Below are positions 25,593-37,623 of a DNA stretch of 64,000 bases, in pieces. The position numbers and the translations under genes are program-made. The notes under the pieces are model-generated. The model was given only the letters and a program-made list of their open reading frames with translations, was not told where the DNA came from and searched no databases. Origin of the DNA: Blastomyces gilchristii SLH14081 (lineage: Eukaryota > Ascomycota > Eurotiomycetes > Onygenales > Ajellomycetaceae); the NCBI RefSeq assembly GCF_000003855.2, contig NW_003101681.1, forward strand, positions 5,205,927 to 5,269,926, written 5' to 3'. The number at the start of each line of letters is the position of its first letter. The first letter of the stretch is position 1.

Positions 25593-28500
25593 CTACCTCA
25601 TCGAATTGCTCTGTGCCACAGTGGGCATCTGTGTTGAAGATGGGAACCCTCCCCCACCATTATGATTATCAGTATTAACGCTTTGGCTTCCAGAAGAACC
25701 CTTCCGCTCCCCCCGTTTCCTACTGCTGCCACTACCACGAGTTGCAGCGGCTGCAGTGCCAGGATTCTCACCACCACTCCCATACCCCGATCCCGATCCT
25801 GATCCTGTCCTGCGCGAGCGAGTGTCATCGTACGATCCGTGACGGCGCCTCTGCTGGAATCAAAAAACGGGGGTAATAAACCACGGCGTAAATGTTAGAA
25901 ATTATTTGTCACATACATTTAACAGCCCACGCACGTTGAAAAAAGAAAAAGAAAAAGAAAAAGAAAAAAGAAAAAAAGAAGAAAAAAAAAAAAAAAAGGA
26001 AAAGGAAAAAAAAATAAGGAGGAGGAATTCTCGCTCTGGCTATGCAAGAAAAGCAAGCAAATACAGAGACAGAGATGGATAGAAAGAAGAAAATGAAAAT
26101 GTATATGTGGTTATTTTTCGTTTTTGAAATAAGTCATTCGCCATGAGAAGAAACAAACAAAATTGCAGAAATTGACAAAATGGAAAATGGTGAATGAAAA
26201 AATGAGTCGTGACATTGTGAAAAAGGTGCATGAAATGCATGAAATGGCTGGCTGCAGATACAAGGGATCTCGCTTTATCTCTCTTTCTATCTCTCTTGTT
26301 CTTCTCTTCGCCCCTCTAACTCACTCAAGTCCCCTGTAAATCTTATGAAGCACTAACCGAATTCAGGTCTTGCCCATCCCGCTCCCGTAACCGCCGCTCC
26401 TTACTCGACTCATCTTGTAGTTTCAGTGCATTAAGTCGCTGTTGGCTGTCGTGGGTAACCGTGTCCATATCGTCCGTATGGCGAGATGATATTTGTGGTC
26501 CATCAGATGATGGTGTGGAAGATGATGTAGTCGCACCAGCATTAGTAGTAGTGTTGGCCAATAGTGGAGATGGGCCCGTTCCTGTTCCTGTTATGCTCTT
26601 TCGAGATTGAGCTAGCAGCTGCAGCCTGTCCCATTTGCCCTGTCTATTCTTCTCGCGGGCTTCTGCAGTCGACTGCAGTTCTGTGTAGTCGTGGGAGCAA
26701 TCGTCGAATAATTGTGGGTTGATTTCCATGAAAAGTTTCATCGCGTTGTATACCATGCTATGGATGGTCCTGTGGGGACGGGTGGCGATAAGTAAAGTGT
26801 GCGTCATCAATTTTGCAAGTTCAGGAACATAGATCTTACCTGTTCCAATGCCCTTTTGAATTTTCGTATAGCGGAGCAAACATGATAGGCAGGATAGTTT
26901 CTACGTTATCGGTGACAAGATTACAGAAGTATTCATTGTTCCAAAAGTATAATGCCCGTTCAGCCACCTGGATAGAGATATTATTAACAAAAACGACCCA
27001 CAGACAAATTTATTTTCGGTGGTGAAGCGGAACATACCTGAAAATGGGGGCTGGCCACCGATTTTGCCAATTGGTTGAAAAGCGGCTCCTGGACTTTGGC
27101 GAATTCCGTGGGGTCCATAACTTCAAAGATATCCTCGACTTCATTCAAAAACATAACTTCCTTCGTGCTGTTTACCTTCGGCCAGTATCGGAGCAACCCA
27201 AGAACGACCTAGGAAATAAACGAGTCAATTTCAGCGAGAGAAGGAAACCGGATGTAAGGGGCGAATGAAAGGGTTAGAATTACTTCTTCAGTGAGTGCAG
27301 AGTCCTTTTCGAGGAACTGAACGATGCAATATGCCAGCTGGGGGTGATACATGCTCAGGCTCTTCACTTTATGTAGGGGAATCAAGACGCGCGTTAAGAA
27401 GAGTTTGTGCTCCTCCTTTAGTGGGAGCGCGAAGCCATTAATAATAGAACCAAGAATCTCGAGCAGCTCTGCTACTCCATTAAAGCGTTCCGTTTCGTAC
27501 ATGAACTGGAAGAAAACATTGTTGATCGACCGTCGAATGTAAGAACGTAGGTTAAGGAATTTGCCGTAGATGCGGTGGAGGGTTGTTTTGAGAAAGTCTC
27601 GTTCGCGGGGGTCTTCAGAATCAAAGAGTTCCAGTAACTTTCCCATAGGTCAGTATTTTTTTTATAATTCCAGAAAAAGCTGTGGGAATAAAAGCACAAG
27701 TCAACATACTTGTAAAACAAACTGATGGTCGATATATGCTTTTGCTATATTGGTATTGAAATCTTGACTCTCGATGAAACGGAGGAAAAATTCATAAACC
27801 ACCTGAATATGCGGCCATGCAACTTCAAGAACAGGCTCATCCTCTTCCGGGTCGAAAGCGTCCCCTTGAGGGTTAACTGGGGGAGGAATAGGGCGAAAAA
27901 GGTTTTTGGCAAACATATCCACCACGCGGGGATACATGGGGTCGGTGATAACAGATCTGTTGTTCGCCACGTAGTCTAATAATTCATGCAGGGCCAGTCG
28001 CTTGATCTCCTTGGATTTCATATCGCCAGTCGGATCATTAAAATCGAAAATGATATTGCACTGGTCAATTTTTTGCATGAACAAATCCTGGCGCCGGTTC
28101 GGAGGGACTTCGTGGAAGCCCGGGAGCTTCTCCAGTTCTCTTTGGCGCTGATCAGATATGTCGAACCTCGAGGAGTGTTGTCGTTTGGGTGTTCTGATAC
28201 CTTCTGGAACATCCTTGGGAGTTGTTTGTAACCGATCGAAAAGGTTTGATTTTTGGCCAGCCTTTGGTGGCTGGAGATCTCCAGGCATGGTCTCTGCAGC
28301 CCCCGGCGGAGGAATGTGCTAAATTTGTTTCTCGTTCGTCAGCAGCTAGTTATCCACAGCACATAATATCCAATGCTATACGAAGTGAACCCAATCGCTC
28401 CGAAAGGATGAGCAGTGTGGGAGAGGGAAAAATGGAATAACATACCGGTGCGCTAGGGCTAATGATTACACTTGGAGCAAGCGGCTGTGGTTGTCGAATC

Positions 28501-28986
28501 GGTGTTCCGGGCCCATTTCCGGGCATTTGACCCGAATGACCTCCCATGTTTTGTCCTGGAGGCATAAAAAGTTGGGCGCTTTGAGGGGCGCTTAGCTGTG
28601 ACTGAGCATTGTTATGGATAGCGCCAGCTGGCGGTCCACCACCGTTGCCGCCTTGTAGTCCAGCCTTCCCTTTCATATCGTTCAATGAGGTGGTCGAGGT
28701 GGTAGGGGTGCCATGATTGGAGTTGGCCGGGGAAGGGCTAGGGCCTGTCGAACTGGAGGTTGTGTTTTGACTTGGGGAGGATGTCCCGGAAGAATCTTTC
28801 TTCTTAGAAGACTTGTTTGAATCTTTCGCACGGGACAGCTGTTCATGCTAAAGCCGTCAGTCAATGCCGGGTTCTTCCTACAACGAAACAAAATGTGTCC
28901 ATAGCTCCAAGACACATAACACAAACACCCACGCGGGGCTGGTTATGTGTGGGAGCTCTTACCACTCTCTGCCTGAAACCCTTCAT
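25593..28986 (-). CDS. rts1: PP2A regulatory subunit B56 type (Rts1/ParA), 8 exons, about 783 aa
   Basis: Exons (minus) are 28963..28986, 28446..28838, 27710..28318, 27284..27637, 27038..27208, 26840..26967, 26358..26769 and 25593..25853; all splice phases agree (783 aa). The first exon encodes only MKGFRQRV, followed by a Ser/Thr/Pro-rich basic N-terminal arm (about 9-180). The B56 core (about 185-600) starts [17 protein letters not shown] and includes [77 protein letters not shown] and [13 protein letters not shown], all diagnostic. It targets the PP2A holoenzyme to substrates (septation, stress and spindle functions in fungi). The final exon (Ser/Gly/Arg-rich, ending QSNSMR) depends on a 504-nt GTTAGT..CAG intron; without it the protein stops at 26343 after LNSVSAS. 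The core is certain and the last exon is moderately supported. Confidence 0.9.
25940..26020. repeat. A/G-rich low-complexity tract (in PP2A gene intron)
   Basis: A run of AAAAG-type units followed by a long A run on the plus strand, which is pyrimidine-rich on the coding (minus) strand. It lies inside the long last intron of the B56 gene, about 90 bp upstream of the proposed acceptor. Confidence 0.85.
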
Positions 28987-30513
28987 GGTAGCTTATATCG
29001 GTGTGGCGGCCACATGTACAAGATCCGCCAGTGTTCAGCCAGTCGACCACGATTATCCGACAGTCAGCGGAATAGTCGTGACCAGCAGCTGTGTGAATTT
29101 CGAGGGGGAACGGAAAAGGCGACCCGGGCGGTATATTTATTCTAGAATGGCACATGAGTGAGCACACATTCCCTAGCGCGGGTTTAAGGGGTGCCAGAGA
29201 CGAAGAAAGCGCTCTAGCTTATAGGTGGCAGGGTTAAGTTGACCCCAGGGCGAACAATCGCCATGAAATCAAGGTGAAGAAAGTGCCATCTTCGAATAGA
29301 AAACAAACGGGAAGAAAGGGATTAGGCTGTGCAGGTTGGTGTTTTCTTGCACAGGAGCAAAGGGGAGTGGAAGAGGAAGGGATGCTGCGGCTCGACAGTG
29401 GGTGGCGCAGTGACGGGGTTGCACGTTTGCACTCTCCCGAACGAAAGACATACAGAAGCTGAACGTTTAGGGGAGGGAGGGGAGGAAGTGGAGGGAGGGA
29501 GGAGGGAGAGGAGTGGAGACATATCAAGCCAAGCCTCAGGACCTACCGAGTAGGGTCACGTAACGTACCTTAACAAACAAGCAAAGACAATTGGAAACCC
29601 CAAAGTTCTGAATAAAAGGAGGAGGCAGCTGGTTTGATATTGTGGCTTGAGGGAAAATCGACCGGGGTGGGCAGTAGCGGAAGGGGATGTGAGCGACTTC
29701 AGGGGCGGTGGTGGCAGGGCGGGGAGTCAATCCCAGCGGGCCGTATGGTTCGGAAGGGAGGGAAACAAGGAGGGATCAAGCGCGAAGAGGCATGGGGTGG
29801 GAAGGAGAGGATGAAGTAGGATCAGTCAAGGGAGAGACGAGCGCTGAGCAGAGGTAGAAATAAGGCAAGACAAGATAAATGACAGCGGGTGCAGCGCAGA
29901 CAGGAGCTGGATAGAGGTGTGGTGGGAGTTGTAGATGTCGTCGCCGTTGGAGGTGGATGTTGTCGTCGTCGGGGCGGGAGAGTTCGAGTAGACAGACTCC
30001 CCAGAGTGGCAGGAGCAGGCATGTCTTGGCGCCACTCTTCTGCGGGTTGTAGCTGTGGTTTGGCTTGGCGCAGGCTGCCTGATGCGGCTAGCGGGGGCGG
30101 GTCACGTGGCGAATCCACTTGATAGAAACAGCGTGGGGGATGAGTTAGATATAAATTGTATCTACAGTATGTATAAATATACTCATGCGAACATGTGGAT
30201 TATACAGAGTACTCTCTCATTGTGATTCTATCTTTCTACTCTGCCGTCAGTAGTTAGCGCGCTGGTCCAGGGAAAAGGCAAACCCTAAGTCAACATTAGG
30301 AACCCAGCGCCTGCATCCGCCCGTATAAATACATGTATGTCAATATATGCTCTATCCACCGTGCGTGCTGGGCTACAAACAGGCAAGAATGGAAATGAGC
30401 ATATCTATCTGTGTATCCGTTTAAATCTATATACTCCGTACCAGAATTACACACCCTTCAATTACCCACTTGCCGTATGACTGTTTTAGCCACCCTGATA
30501 AACCCCCTTCAAT
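28987..30513. promoter_or_regulatory. Divergent promoter region, PP2A-B56 gene / tfc1
   Basis: About 1.5 kb between two divergent start codons. At 29470-29520 the plus strand is a near-continuous G/A tract (CT-rich on the B56 coding strand), a common feature of fungal promoters. No gene was seen; several antisense frames are open only because of the biased composition. Confidence 0.5.
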
Positions 30514-32772
30514 ATGTCGCAAACGCCTCATGCCCGCGATCGCACTGCCCCTTGGTACTCGATTCCAGCGCGTGAGATCGTTACTGTGGAACATCCATGC
30601 GTGGTGAAGAACATAGACAAAGGGATCGAAACCCTTAGCGGAAACGGCGGCATTCCAAGGGCAAGCAGACCAAGTTCCCCCCCCTCTTTCAACCTATATA
30701 AACAAAGCCTGCAACTAACATGCCGTTTGTAGCTTCTAAATCCGCCACGTCAGGATTCCTCGATCAACTTATTCTTATCTCCCGAGGACGGCATGAGCAG
30801 ACCTTTGTCTTCAATCTGTAACCCTGCAAATAACATCTTGCTGAAGATTACCGTCCCCAAGAGGACTGGGCGCAAGCGCAAACGTGGTTCTGATGAGCCC
30901 TTCACCAACGACCTCAATGATGTTGAAGAAGCCAGTGAACCTGCCAGCCCTACCACTAGTAGAAGCAGTGCTACAGTGCCGTCCCGTGCTCTAAACGCGC
31001 GGGCCTTGCTGCGACGACTCCAGGATAACGTGGGCAAATACGAGGTCGAAGCGATTGGCTGCGTCGAGCGAATGCACAACTTCCGTGGTATGTCGTGTAG
31101 GCCCAATGGATATAATATATCCATCAAGACTTCAAAGTTCAATGCTTTAGTGCTGATGAAGTCATAGGAATGCCGGATTTCGTCTACTCGACAATCTCTA
31201 GCCCCTTTATGACGAAATTCAGAGAGAATGTCTTACCCTTCCGATGTATGTGGTGCTTTTATATCCCCTTGAACCCCAGTCATTTTACACCATTTTTCTT
31301 CCGATAAATGCTAATCTTCCCTATATAGACGACAAGCTCAAAGAGTTCCAATTCGATATGACCAAAGGGTCTACATCGAACGTCGACATCATACCACCGC
31401 CAGCCTTAAGCCGTGGAGACGCCCCCTTCAACTACCTGTATGTTCACACTCATTTCTCCCAAATTACACTATACCTAACACATACCCCAACACAGCTATC
31501 GCCAAAACCCCACGGTCAAACAATCCATCGGCCCATCCGGCGAAATAACAACCACAAACACCCAACAAATCGTCAAAGTCCTCACCCACCTCGTAGCATG
31601 CGACGTCCCCTCCGTCCCAACCGCCCCTCGCGAAAATTGCCCCCCAATCCACACCCTCGACAAACCCCTACAGGAAACCATCGCAATCCTCCAATCCCTC
31701 TTCGAAACCCGCCCGGCCTGGACCCGGCGCGGCCTACGCAACCACCTCACGACCAATGAGCAGAAATACGCCCTCCGCCTCGCCGTGCCGTATGTCGGCT
31801 ACATCTTCCGTTCGGGCCCCTGGCGCGACGCCATTGTGAAATTCGGCCATGACCCGCGCCTCCACCCATCCTCCTGCGTCTACCAGACATTTATGTTCCG
31901 CACGCTGCCGTCCAGTATCACCGAACAGCTCGAGAATGACCATGCCGGCACCCCGGCGCCGAGGAACACATCGACGACAACATCGGTGTCAACTAGGCGC
32001 AAGACCCTCCCGCGCGCCTCCGCCACTAGCACCGGTGGCGACCAGAGCGCGGCGACCCGCCCCTCCCATATCTTCACCGGCCAAGCCCCGCTCCCCCGCG
32101 ACGGCAAGATGTGGATGATATGCGATATCACCGATCCCATCCTCGCCCGCCTTCTCAAACCACCGGCACCCCCGCCATCACCATCACCATCATCAGAAGC
32201 CCCATCCCCATCCCCATCCCCCATCCTCGCTGCATGCGACATCCTCTCCTCCGGCTGGTACGGCAACGTCACCCTCGCCGTCGCCAAGACGATCATGCGC
32301 GCGAAGATCCAGCACATGCTCGAGCACGGCACGACGCCGGCGGCGGCGATGGAGGAGGATTTTCTGCCCCTGCTGGAGTTTCCGGCGCGGTTGGCGGGGA
32401 CGAGGAAGTGGGGAGGAAATGTGCTATTGGTCCTGGTGCTGCTGGTGGTGGGTGGCGCAGGTAAATTCGAGATGTATGACATTGCCGGCGGACGTGAGGG
32501 CGATGGTTCGAGGGGCGCCGGGGCGGAAGGTGTTTTTGGAGAGGGGGAGGGGGGGTGGTGATGGTGGTGATGGTGATGATGGAAGGGGTGGGGAGGATGG
32601 GGGTCGAGGGAAGAGGGTTAAGTGGGAGGATGAGGTTGGAGGGGTGGGAAGGGAGAACGAGGATGAAGGTGAAGGGGAGGAGGAGATGGGCGAGTCTGGA
32701 GAGGAGGAGGGGGAGGAAGAGGAAGAGGAGGGAGAGGGAGAAGGCGATGATGTAGAAATGTCAGGTCTATAG
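30514..32772 (+). CDS. tfc1: TFIIIC subunit 5 (Tfc1/Sfc1, tau95), 6 exons, about 641 aa
   Basis: Exons are 30514..30660, 30733..31087, 31168..31245, 31329..31437, 31496..32420 and 32461..32772; frames agree throughout (641 aa; S. cerevisiae Tfc1 is 649). The start APWYSIPAREIVTVEHPCVVKN with DKGIETLSG, then LLNPPRQDSSINLFLSPEDGMSRPL, is the Tfc1 dimerisation module. The central DNA-binding part includes LAVPYVGYIFRSGPWRDAI, KFGHDPR and YQTFMFR. The protein binds the A-box side of tRNA promoters and recruits TFIIIB for RNA polymerase III. Intron 1 appears to be GC-AG (AGG then GCAAGC, acceptor TTTGTAG). The last junction is the weakest: a 40-nt GTGCTA..GCGCAG intron is needed to reach the strongly acidic C-terminus (Glu/Asp/Gly-rich to EMSGL), as expected for this family. 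Without it the frame ends at 32561 in Gly-rich sequence. Confidence 0.86.
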
Positions 32773-33696
32773 CCACCAGATTGAAAATTTGGTCTAGGGT
32801 GTTCCTTCCACTTGACTTATGTACTATATGAATGAAGCATCTTTACCAGGAGATCTCAGGGGCTATCCTCAGACATATATATACCAGGCGGGCAAGCACA
32901 TCCATGCAACGCAAACCACACCAACCCGGCCAAGTTAGTTTACTTAGTTCGGTAAAATAGTGATCTCAATCTACTATGGGAAGCAGGGCCACAGGACAGG
33001 CAGATAACACACCGGACATGTACATGTAGTAGCAATTCCAATAGTTACCAATCATACATTCCTTCAGTAGTCAGTCAAGCAGCCAAAATAAACAATAGAT
33101 ATAAATTGATTATACGTAGCGTGCATGTAAGAAGTTGAGAAAATTATTAAAAGAGTCAAAAGAAAGAAATAGCTACAATCCCATAAAAATACTTAGATGG
33201 ACAACAAAAAAATATTCCTAATACATAAAACAAGCTGCATCAAATTATAATGAAAATTGACATTGAAAGCTAAAAAAACAACAATGAACTATTTAACTGT
33301 ATTAATAACAACTATCATGGCCAACAGAAAAAATATATATATATATATACCGCAGATTAGCAACTCACACCATAACAGCGACAGATTCATGGAAAACAAG
33401 AAAACAAGTAATTGAAGACAATGAAAAAGACCAGAAAATAGCGTCGAAACAGAAACAGAAACAAACAGGGATGAACCAAACTCCCAAGGATTTAGTTATC
33501 CCAACAACTCCCGATCCGAGCGCTACATCCACAGGCGAAAGAGAAAAAAAAAAAAAAAAAAAAAAGAAAAGAAAAAAAAAAGAAAGGGCCGGCTAGTATA
33601 TAAGGTTCTATATGCTTTACTTCACCCCATTATTCATACTCCACACTAATACTATACCTACATTTTCCAAAACAAAAGATATTAAATAAAACCTCG
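32773..33696. other. Convergent intergenic region (tfc1 / unknown gene)
   Basis: About 920 bp of AT-rich 3' flanks. It contains a short TA run (about 33334-33350) and an A-rich tract (about 33542-33587). No gene or RNA was recognised. Confidence 0.6.
33542..33587. repeat. Poly(A)/A-rich tract
   Basis: Nearly pure A run of about 45 bp with scattered G, in a convergent intergenic region. No adjacent retroposed gene or target duplication was seen, so it reads as simple low-complexity sequence. Confidence 0.85.
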
Positions 33697-35284
33697 TTAC
33701 ATCAGGGCGTCAGCCTCAGCTTCGTCCGCCGCACTCTCACTTTCCCAAATCTCTATCTCGTTGCTTGCTGCGAACGAAGAACAAGAGGTGGTAGAGGTGT
33801 TGGTGGTACAAGTGCTGTTGGCAAGGGGTGGTGCAGAGTTAGATATCAGTGCAGAGATGGCTGCGTGGCTGGCGAGGGTGGGATGGCTTGGTTTGGGTTG
33901 GCTTTGCTGTTCGTCGTGGTGGTTGTGATGAGGGTAGGATGGGTGGCAGTGGGAGGGATGTATTGAGGGGGGAGGTGGTTGAGATTCAGGCGGAGATCGA
34001 GAGGGTGGTGGTGGTGATGATGATGATGATGATGATGTGCTGACCGCCGTTTCTGCTTCTTCTCCTGATGGTTTCTCATCTTGCGATTGGGAATGTTCTT
34101 CCCCCGCAGTTGGGGGTGGTAGTGGTATAGCCGTTGGGTCGATGGTGTTTAGTACATGTGCATGGTCATTTGAATTCTCACAGTCATGCCACCCACCCTC
34201 AGGTCTGGACTCAGACTCAACCACGGTCACGAACCGCGTAACATCCAACTCCCCAAGCGCCGAGCGCGGCTCATCTGTCATTTCCACATTACGAGTACGA
34301 TCCTCCCCTTCCATCTCCCCCGCGACAGCCGCTTCATCTTCTCCGCCCATCAACCCCCGCTGTCCCACAAATTCCACGGGGGGAGGAATATTCTCCTTCC
34401 CGCGATCATCTTTATATCGCGGCTTCTCCTCATCGTCACTAATATCCAGCACGCACGTTGAGTGCTCCATCAGGTTCGCCATCTCGTCCTGCTCGGTATC
34501 AGTGTAGATCTCGAAGTCCCAGGCTTTGGGGTGGTGTTTGATATTATTATTATTACTCCTGGTGCTGCTGCTGATATTGACATTGAGATGAATATCGTCC
34601 GGCGCGATTAGTTTTGTACTCTGCAGCCTCTGCGTCTGCGAAGTAGCATTGCGCGCGTTGGGGGCAACACTGGTATTGAGCATACCGAGAGTTCCATGAA
34701 GGGCATCGGCGATGGAAAACGGCGCGCGAGGCGCGGCATGGGCTTTTGTAAATGAAGGCGGGTCAATGCGTGTGTATGAGCCAGTGCTGCGGCGGGAGAA
34801 GGCACTTGCGGGTTTTGATTTCGGTGAGCGCCCTGCTGGAGCACGGAGCGGGGCCGAGTTGGGAAGGGCAGCTGCCCGCTTGATTTGTGAGACAGGTGTT
34901 TGGAGGCGTCTGGGGTTTGTGGTGATGGGTTTGGCGGGTGCGACGAAGGAGAATTTGTTTGTTGTTAATGTGGTAGCTGGCGCTGTTTTGGACACGTCCT
35001 CATCCAGTGCGTTTCTGGTCCTTTTGGTGCTTGGGGTGCCGAAGGAGGAGGGGTCTAGGTTTTCCGTGTCGGATAGGTCTGTCGTTTCTAGGCGGCGTTT
35101 GAGAGAAGGCGATGTTATTCCTATCAAGTGGGAATTGTTAGCTGGTTAAATATACAACCACAACGTGGAATTGTAACTGACCATTCTGTTGGTTTTTCGC
35201 GCTCTGCAGAAAACGCAAGCGTGAGGGATCAATCACTCCGAATGGCTGCCTCACAGGCGAAGGCATGGACTGGGTAAGGGCCAT
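33697..35284 (-). CDS. Uncharacterised fungal protein with KEN motif, 508 aa
   Basis: Exons (minus) are 35182..35284 and 33697..35120; the GTCAGT..GATAG intron splits a Gly codon and keeps frame (508 aa). I do not recognise the function. The N-terminus (VRQPFGVIDPSRLRFLQSAKNQQN) and a central block (about 234-264: WDFEIYTDTEQDEMANLM, then CVLDISDDEE) look like conserved motifs, and the last residues (EIEIWESESAADE) are acidic. In between, the protein is disordered: Ser/Thr/Pro/Lys-rich with several basic TP/SP sites, then Ser and His runs. A KEN motif followed by IPPP (residues 276-278, codons at 34390-34398) resembles an APC/C degron. A nuclear, cell-cycle-regulated protein is a reasonable guess but unproven. 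The start is fixed by the upstream exon, since no other ATG gives the conserved N-terminus. Confidence 0.75.
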
Positions 35285-36350
35285 GTTTAGAGTGAAATCG
35301 CGTATGTGCTATGTATTGTTGCGGCAAGGTTCTTTTCTATATCTACGCTCCTGAGGGCGCGGGCATGAAGGGGATCTATGTGGGATGCTACCAAGGATCT
35401 CCAGCTGGTATGACGCTGTGAATCACAGCAATGGCCTGTTTGACGACTGGATAGGTCCTTTTGATGAATCCAGAGTTGGAAAATAAAAGGCAGATCAAAA
35501 TCCAGGGGTTGGTTGGGGTCAATATGGGTTCCTCGCTAGATGTAAACAATGGCGGTATACAGCATACGAACAGGCAGAATGCTAAATGCACACGGACGCA
35601 ACTGAGAGGAGATATACAAGTATGGTTGAGAAGAGAGGAAAGCAGGCAAGGTCCGAGATACAGGAGAAGAGAAGGGAAGGGAAGAAAAAACGGGATGTGT
35701 GTTGCTCTTGTTTTGCGAACAGAAAGAGGGGAAGTTGGAGAGTTATGAGGAGTTTGTTTTGGCCAAGGCTGGATGGAGCGCGTAGCACAGCGAGGGTCGA
35801 TGCAGCAGAACTGTGTATTATTATTGGCTCCGTGCAGCCCTCCCTTGCGCCGATTTATTTAGCCTTGCTAGTGAACTGAGCTAAGGCGCGAAACTGATCT
35901 GCTCAACAGCGGACTGTTCTGATTCGGCGTGTGTAACTAACGGGAGGTTTTGGCTGGAAGCTGGAGGGAGGGAGGAGGAACTTTACTGTGTAGGTAGCCG
36001 GTCGGATTGGCTGGCGTGGTCCGGGGTGAAATGCCTCAGGAGCTTGATGCGCGTAAAGGGGGAGAGGATAGTATTGGCGAGTGAGCTGTCTGCGGGTTTC
36101 AGGGACTCGAGATACGAAGATGCAAGATCCCGGCTTGCGAATTGGTCGGTGGAATGTGGAGGATGTGAGGATTGTGGAGGGTTGTGGAGGAGGGTTTGGA
36201 AGGACTTCGGGGCGCCGTGACAATACGGTATGTTACCAAGAGTCGCGTTGGAGCGTGTTGCGGTGGCGGAGTACGGCAGCCTATAGTGACATTTGGGTCA
36301 AATGGATATTTTTGAGTATTTTATACTAGTGTTACCATATACACGCACCA
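35285..36350. other. Promoter-side intergenic region up to the island edge
   Basis: Normal-GC non-coding sequence upstream of the 508-aa gene. No gene was recognised. It ends abruptly at about 36,360, where composition switches to AT-rich transposon sequence. Confidence 0.55.
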
Positions 36351-36359
36351 ATCATATTC

Positions 36360-36600
36360 AGGGCCTGTTCTCTCCCTTCACTTTTTTTAAAAAGTACAGT
36401 AGTCTCAATATTACAACTGTTCAGTGAGCGGAGTGTCTGTACTAATATTACAGCTGCTTTTTACAAAGTACAGATGAAAAAGATTAAATATTTAATAAAT
36501 TAAGTAACTGTACAGAGTACTTACATCTTTTATAAAAATTTTATAAATAAATAGTATTTAATTTTAATAATGTGTAACAGTGTAAAATAGTACTTATATT
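36360..36600 (+). repeat. Dispersed repeat A, mutated copy at island edge
   Basis: Reverse-complement match to 3905-4180, with the outer end CAGGGCCTGTTC at 36359. Most differences are C to T or G to A relative to the 4-kb copy. The copy marks the left boundary of the AT-rich island. Confidence 0.75.
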
Positions 36601-36893
36601 ATACTCTCAGCTATGTCAAGACTCTGTTACAGTTTCACACACTTTATTACTTTTCTATAAATGATTTCATTCATTTTACAGACTATTTAAACTGGTTTTC
36701 AATAACTCTATAATATTATTCAGATGTAATATAGAAAGATTTAATTAATAAATATAAGAACTCTACTTCTATATAAGATTAACAGATTACTCTTTTATAG
36801 TAGTAAGATATTACTGAGATATTACTTCAGCTATTCTCACTTATAGAATAAAAGAGAGATATTTGTTTATTATTTATATAGAATAATTAGACT
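36588..36893 (+). repeat. Repeat X (LTR-like), copy 1
   Basis: Same-orientation match to 48123-48418 over about 300 bp (shared blocks include CATAGAAAGATT / ATATAGAAAGATT, GGATATAAGAAC / AATATAAGAAC and CTATATAGAATA). Similarity stops sharply at both edges. The length, the TATA-like TATAAGA and the direct orientation suggest an LTR or solo LTR, but the ends do not prove it. Confidence 0.6.
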
Positions 36894-37364
36894 GACTGTG
36901 TAACTATATCTGAGATCAGAATTAAACTTTATAGTTATTATATTATTTAAAAGTATTACTTCTGATTATAATTTATATTTATTATATTAATTTCAAATCA
37001 TGTTATTTCAAATATTAAAGATCTCAGATTCACTTTTCAAATAAAAATCTAGTCTTAAATAAAGAATATATTTGAATTCTTAGTTACATTTTTATTCTGA
37101 TCTCATTATTGAGAATAATATTAAATGAGATTATGAAATCACTTCTTACTTATATAATATTATAACATAGTGCTCATTTATTGAGAATTTAACAGAGAGT
37201 ATTATTAGACTGACTGTGTAACTGTATCTGAAATCAGAACTAGATTTTTTAATAGTTTTATTATCAATTCAACTGATCTTATTACACAGTTTTAACATTA
37301 GATAGTAGTCTTATACTGTCTCAGTGAGACTTACTATCTACTCTTATTACATTTTTCAAATAAG
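36894..37364. other. Degenerate AT-rich sequence left of Gypsy element 1
   Basis: Contains two copies of a short motif (GACTGACTGTGTAACT) about 310 bp apart, at 36891 and 37208. No gene or recognisable domain. Confidence 0.45.
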
Positions 37365-37621
37365 TGTAAGAATAAGTGCTCGCAGGCGATTATTCGGGTG
37401 TTTGCAGCTTGGTGTGATATGTACTGTTAACTACTAGAAGTGTTCACAGTAGAAAGATAAATGTAGAGATTAAATGTATCATAGCATTCAAGCTGAGTTG
37501 TGAATAGTATTCATGAATTTCAGTCTATATAGTTATGTGTAGTCAAGGGCCGCTAGCCCTATTAGTTACACAAGAGATAGAAATAGAGATAAAGAATTTA
37601 TAAGAAGTGAGATTTCTTATA
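37365..37621 (-). repeat. 3' LTR of Gypsy element 1
   Basis: 257 bp. Pairs with 44354-44610. Its low-coordinate end keeps CpGs (GCTCGCAGGCG) that the other LTR has lost, while its high-coordinate end is mutated (AATTTATAAGAAG where the other keeps AATCCGCGAGGAG). Confidence 0.93.
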
Positions 37622-37623
37622 TA

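Noticed and set aside
33542..33587. Poly(A) tract as the tail of a processed retrogene
   Set aside because: No adjacent intronless gene copy and no flanking duplication; it lies in a normal 3' intergenic region.
3905..36600. Inverted repeat-A copies flanking about 32 kb could be termini of a giant mobile element
   Set aside because: The interval holds ordinary conserved genes (tra1, cdc16, tfc1) in normal sequence. The copies differ greatly in mutation load and internal structure, and no target duplication or mobility gene is seen. Two independent insertions are simpler.
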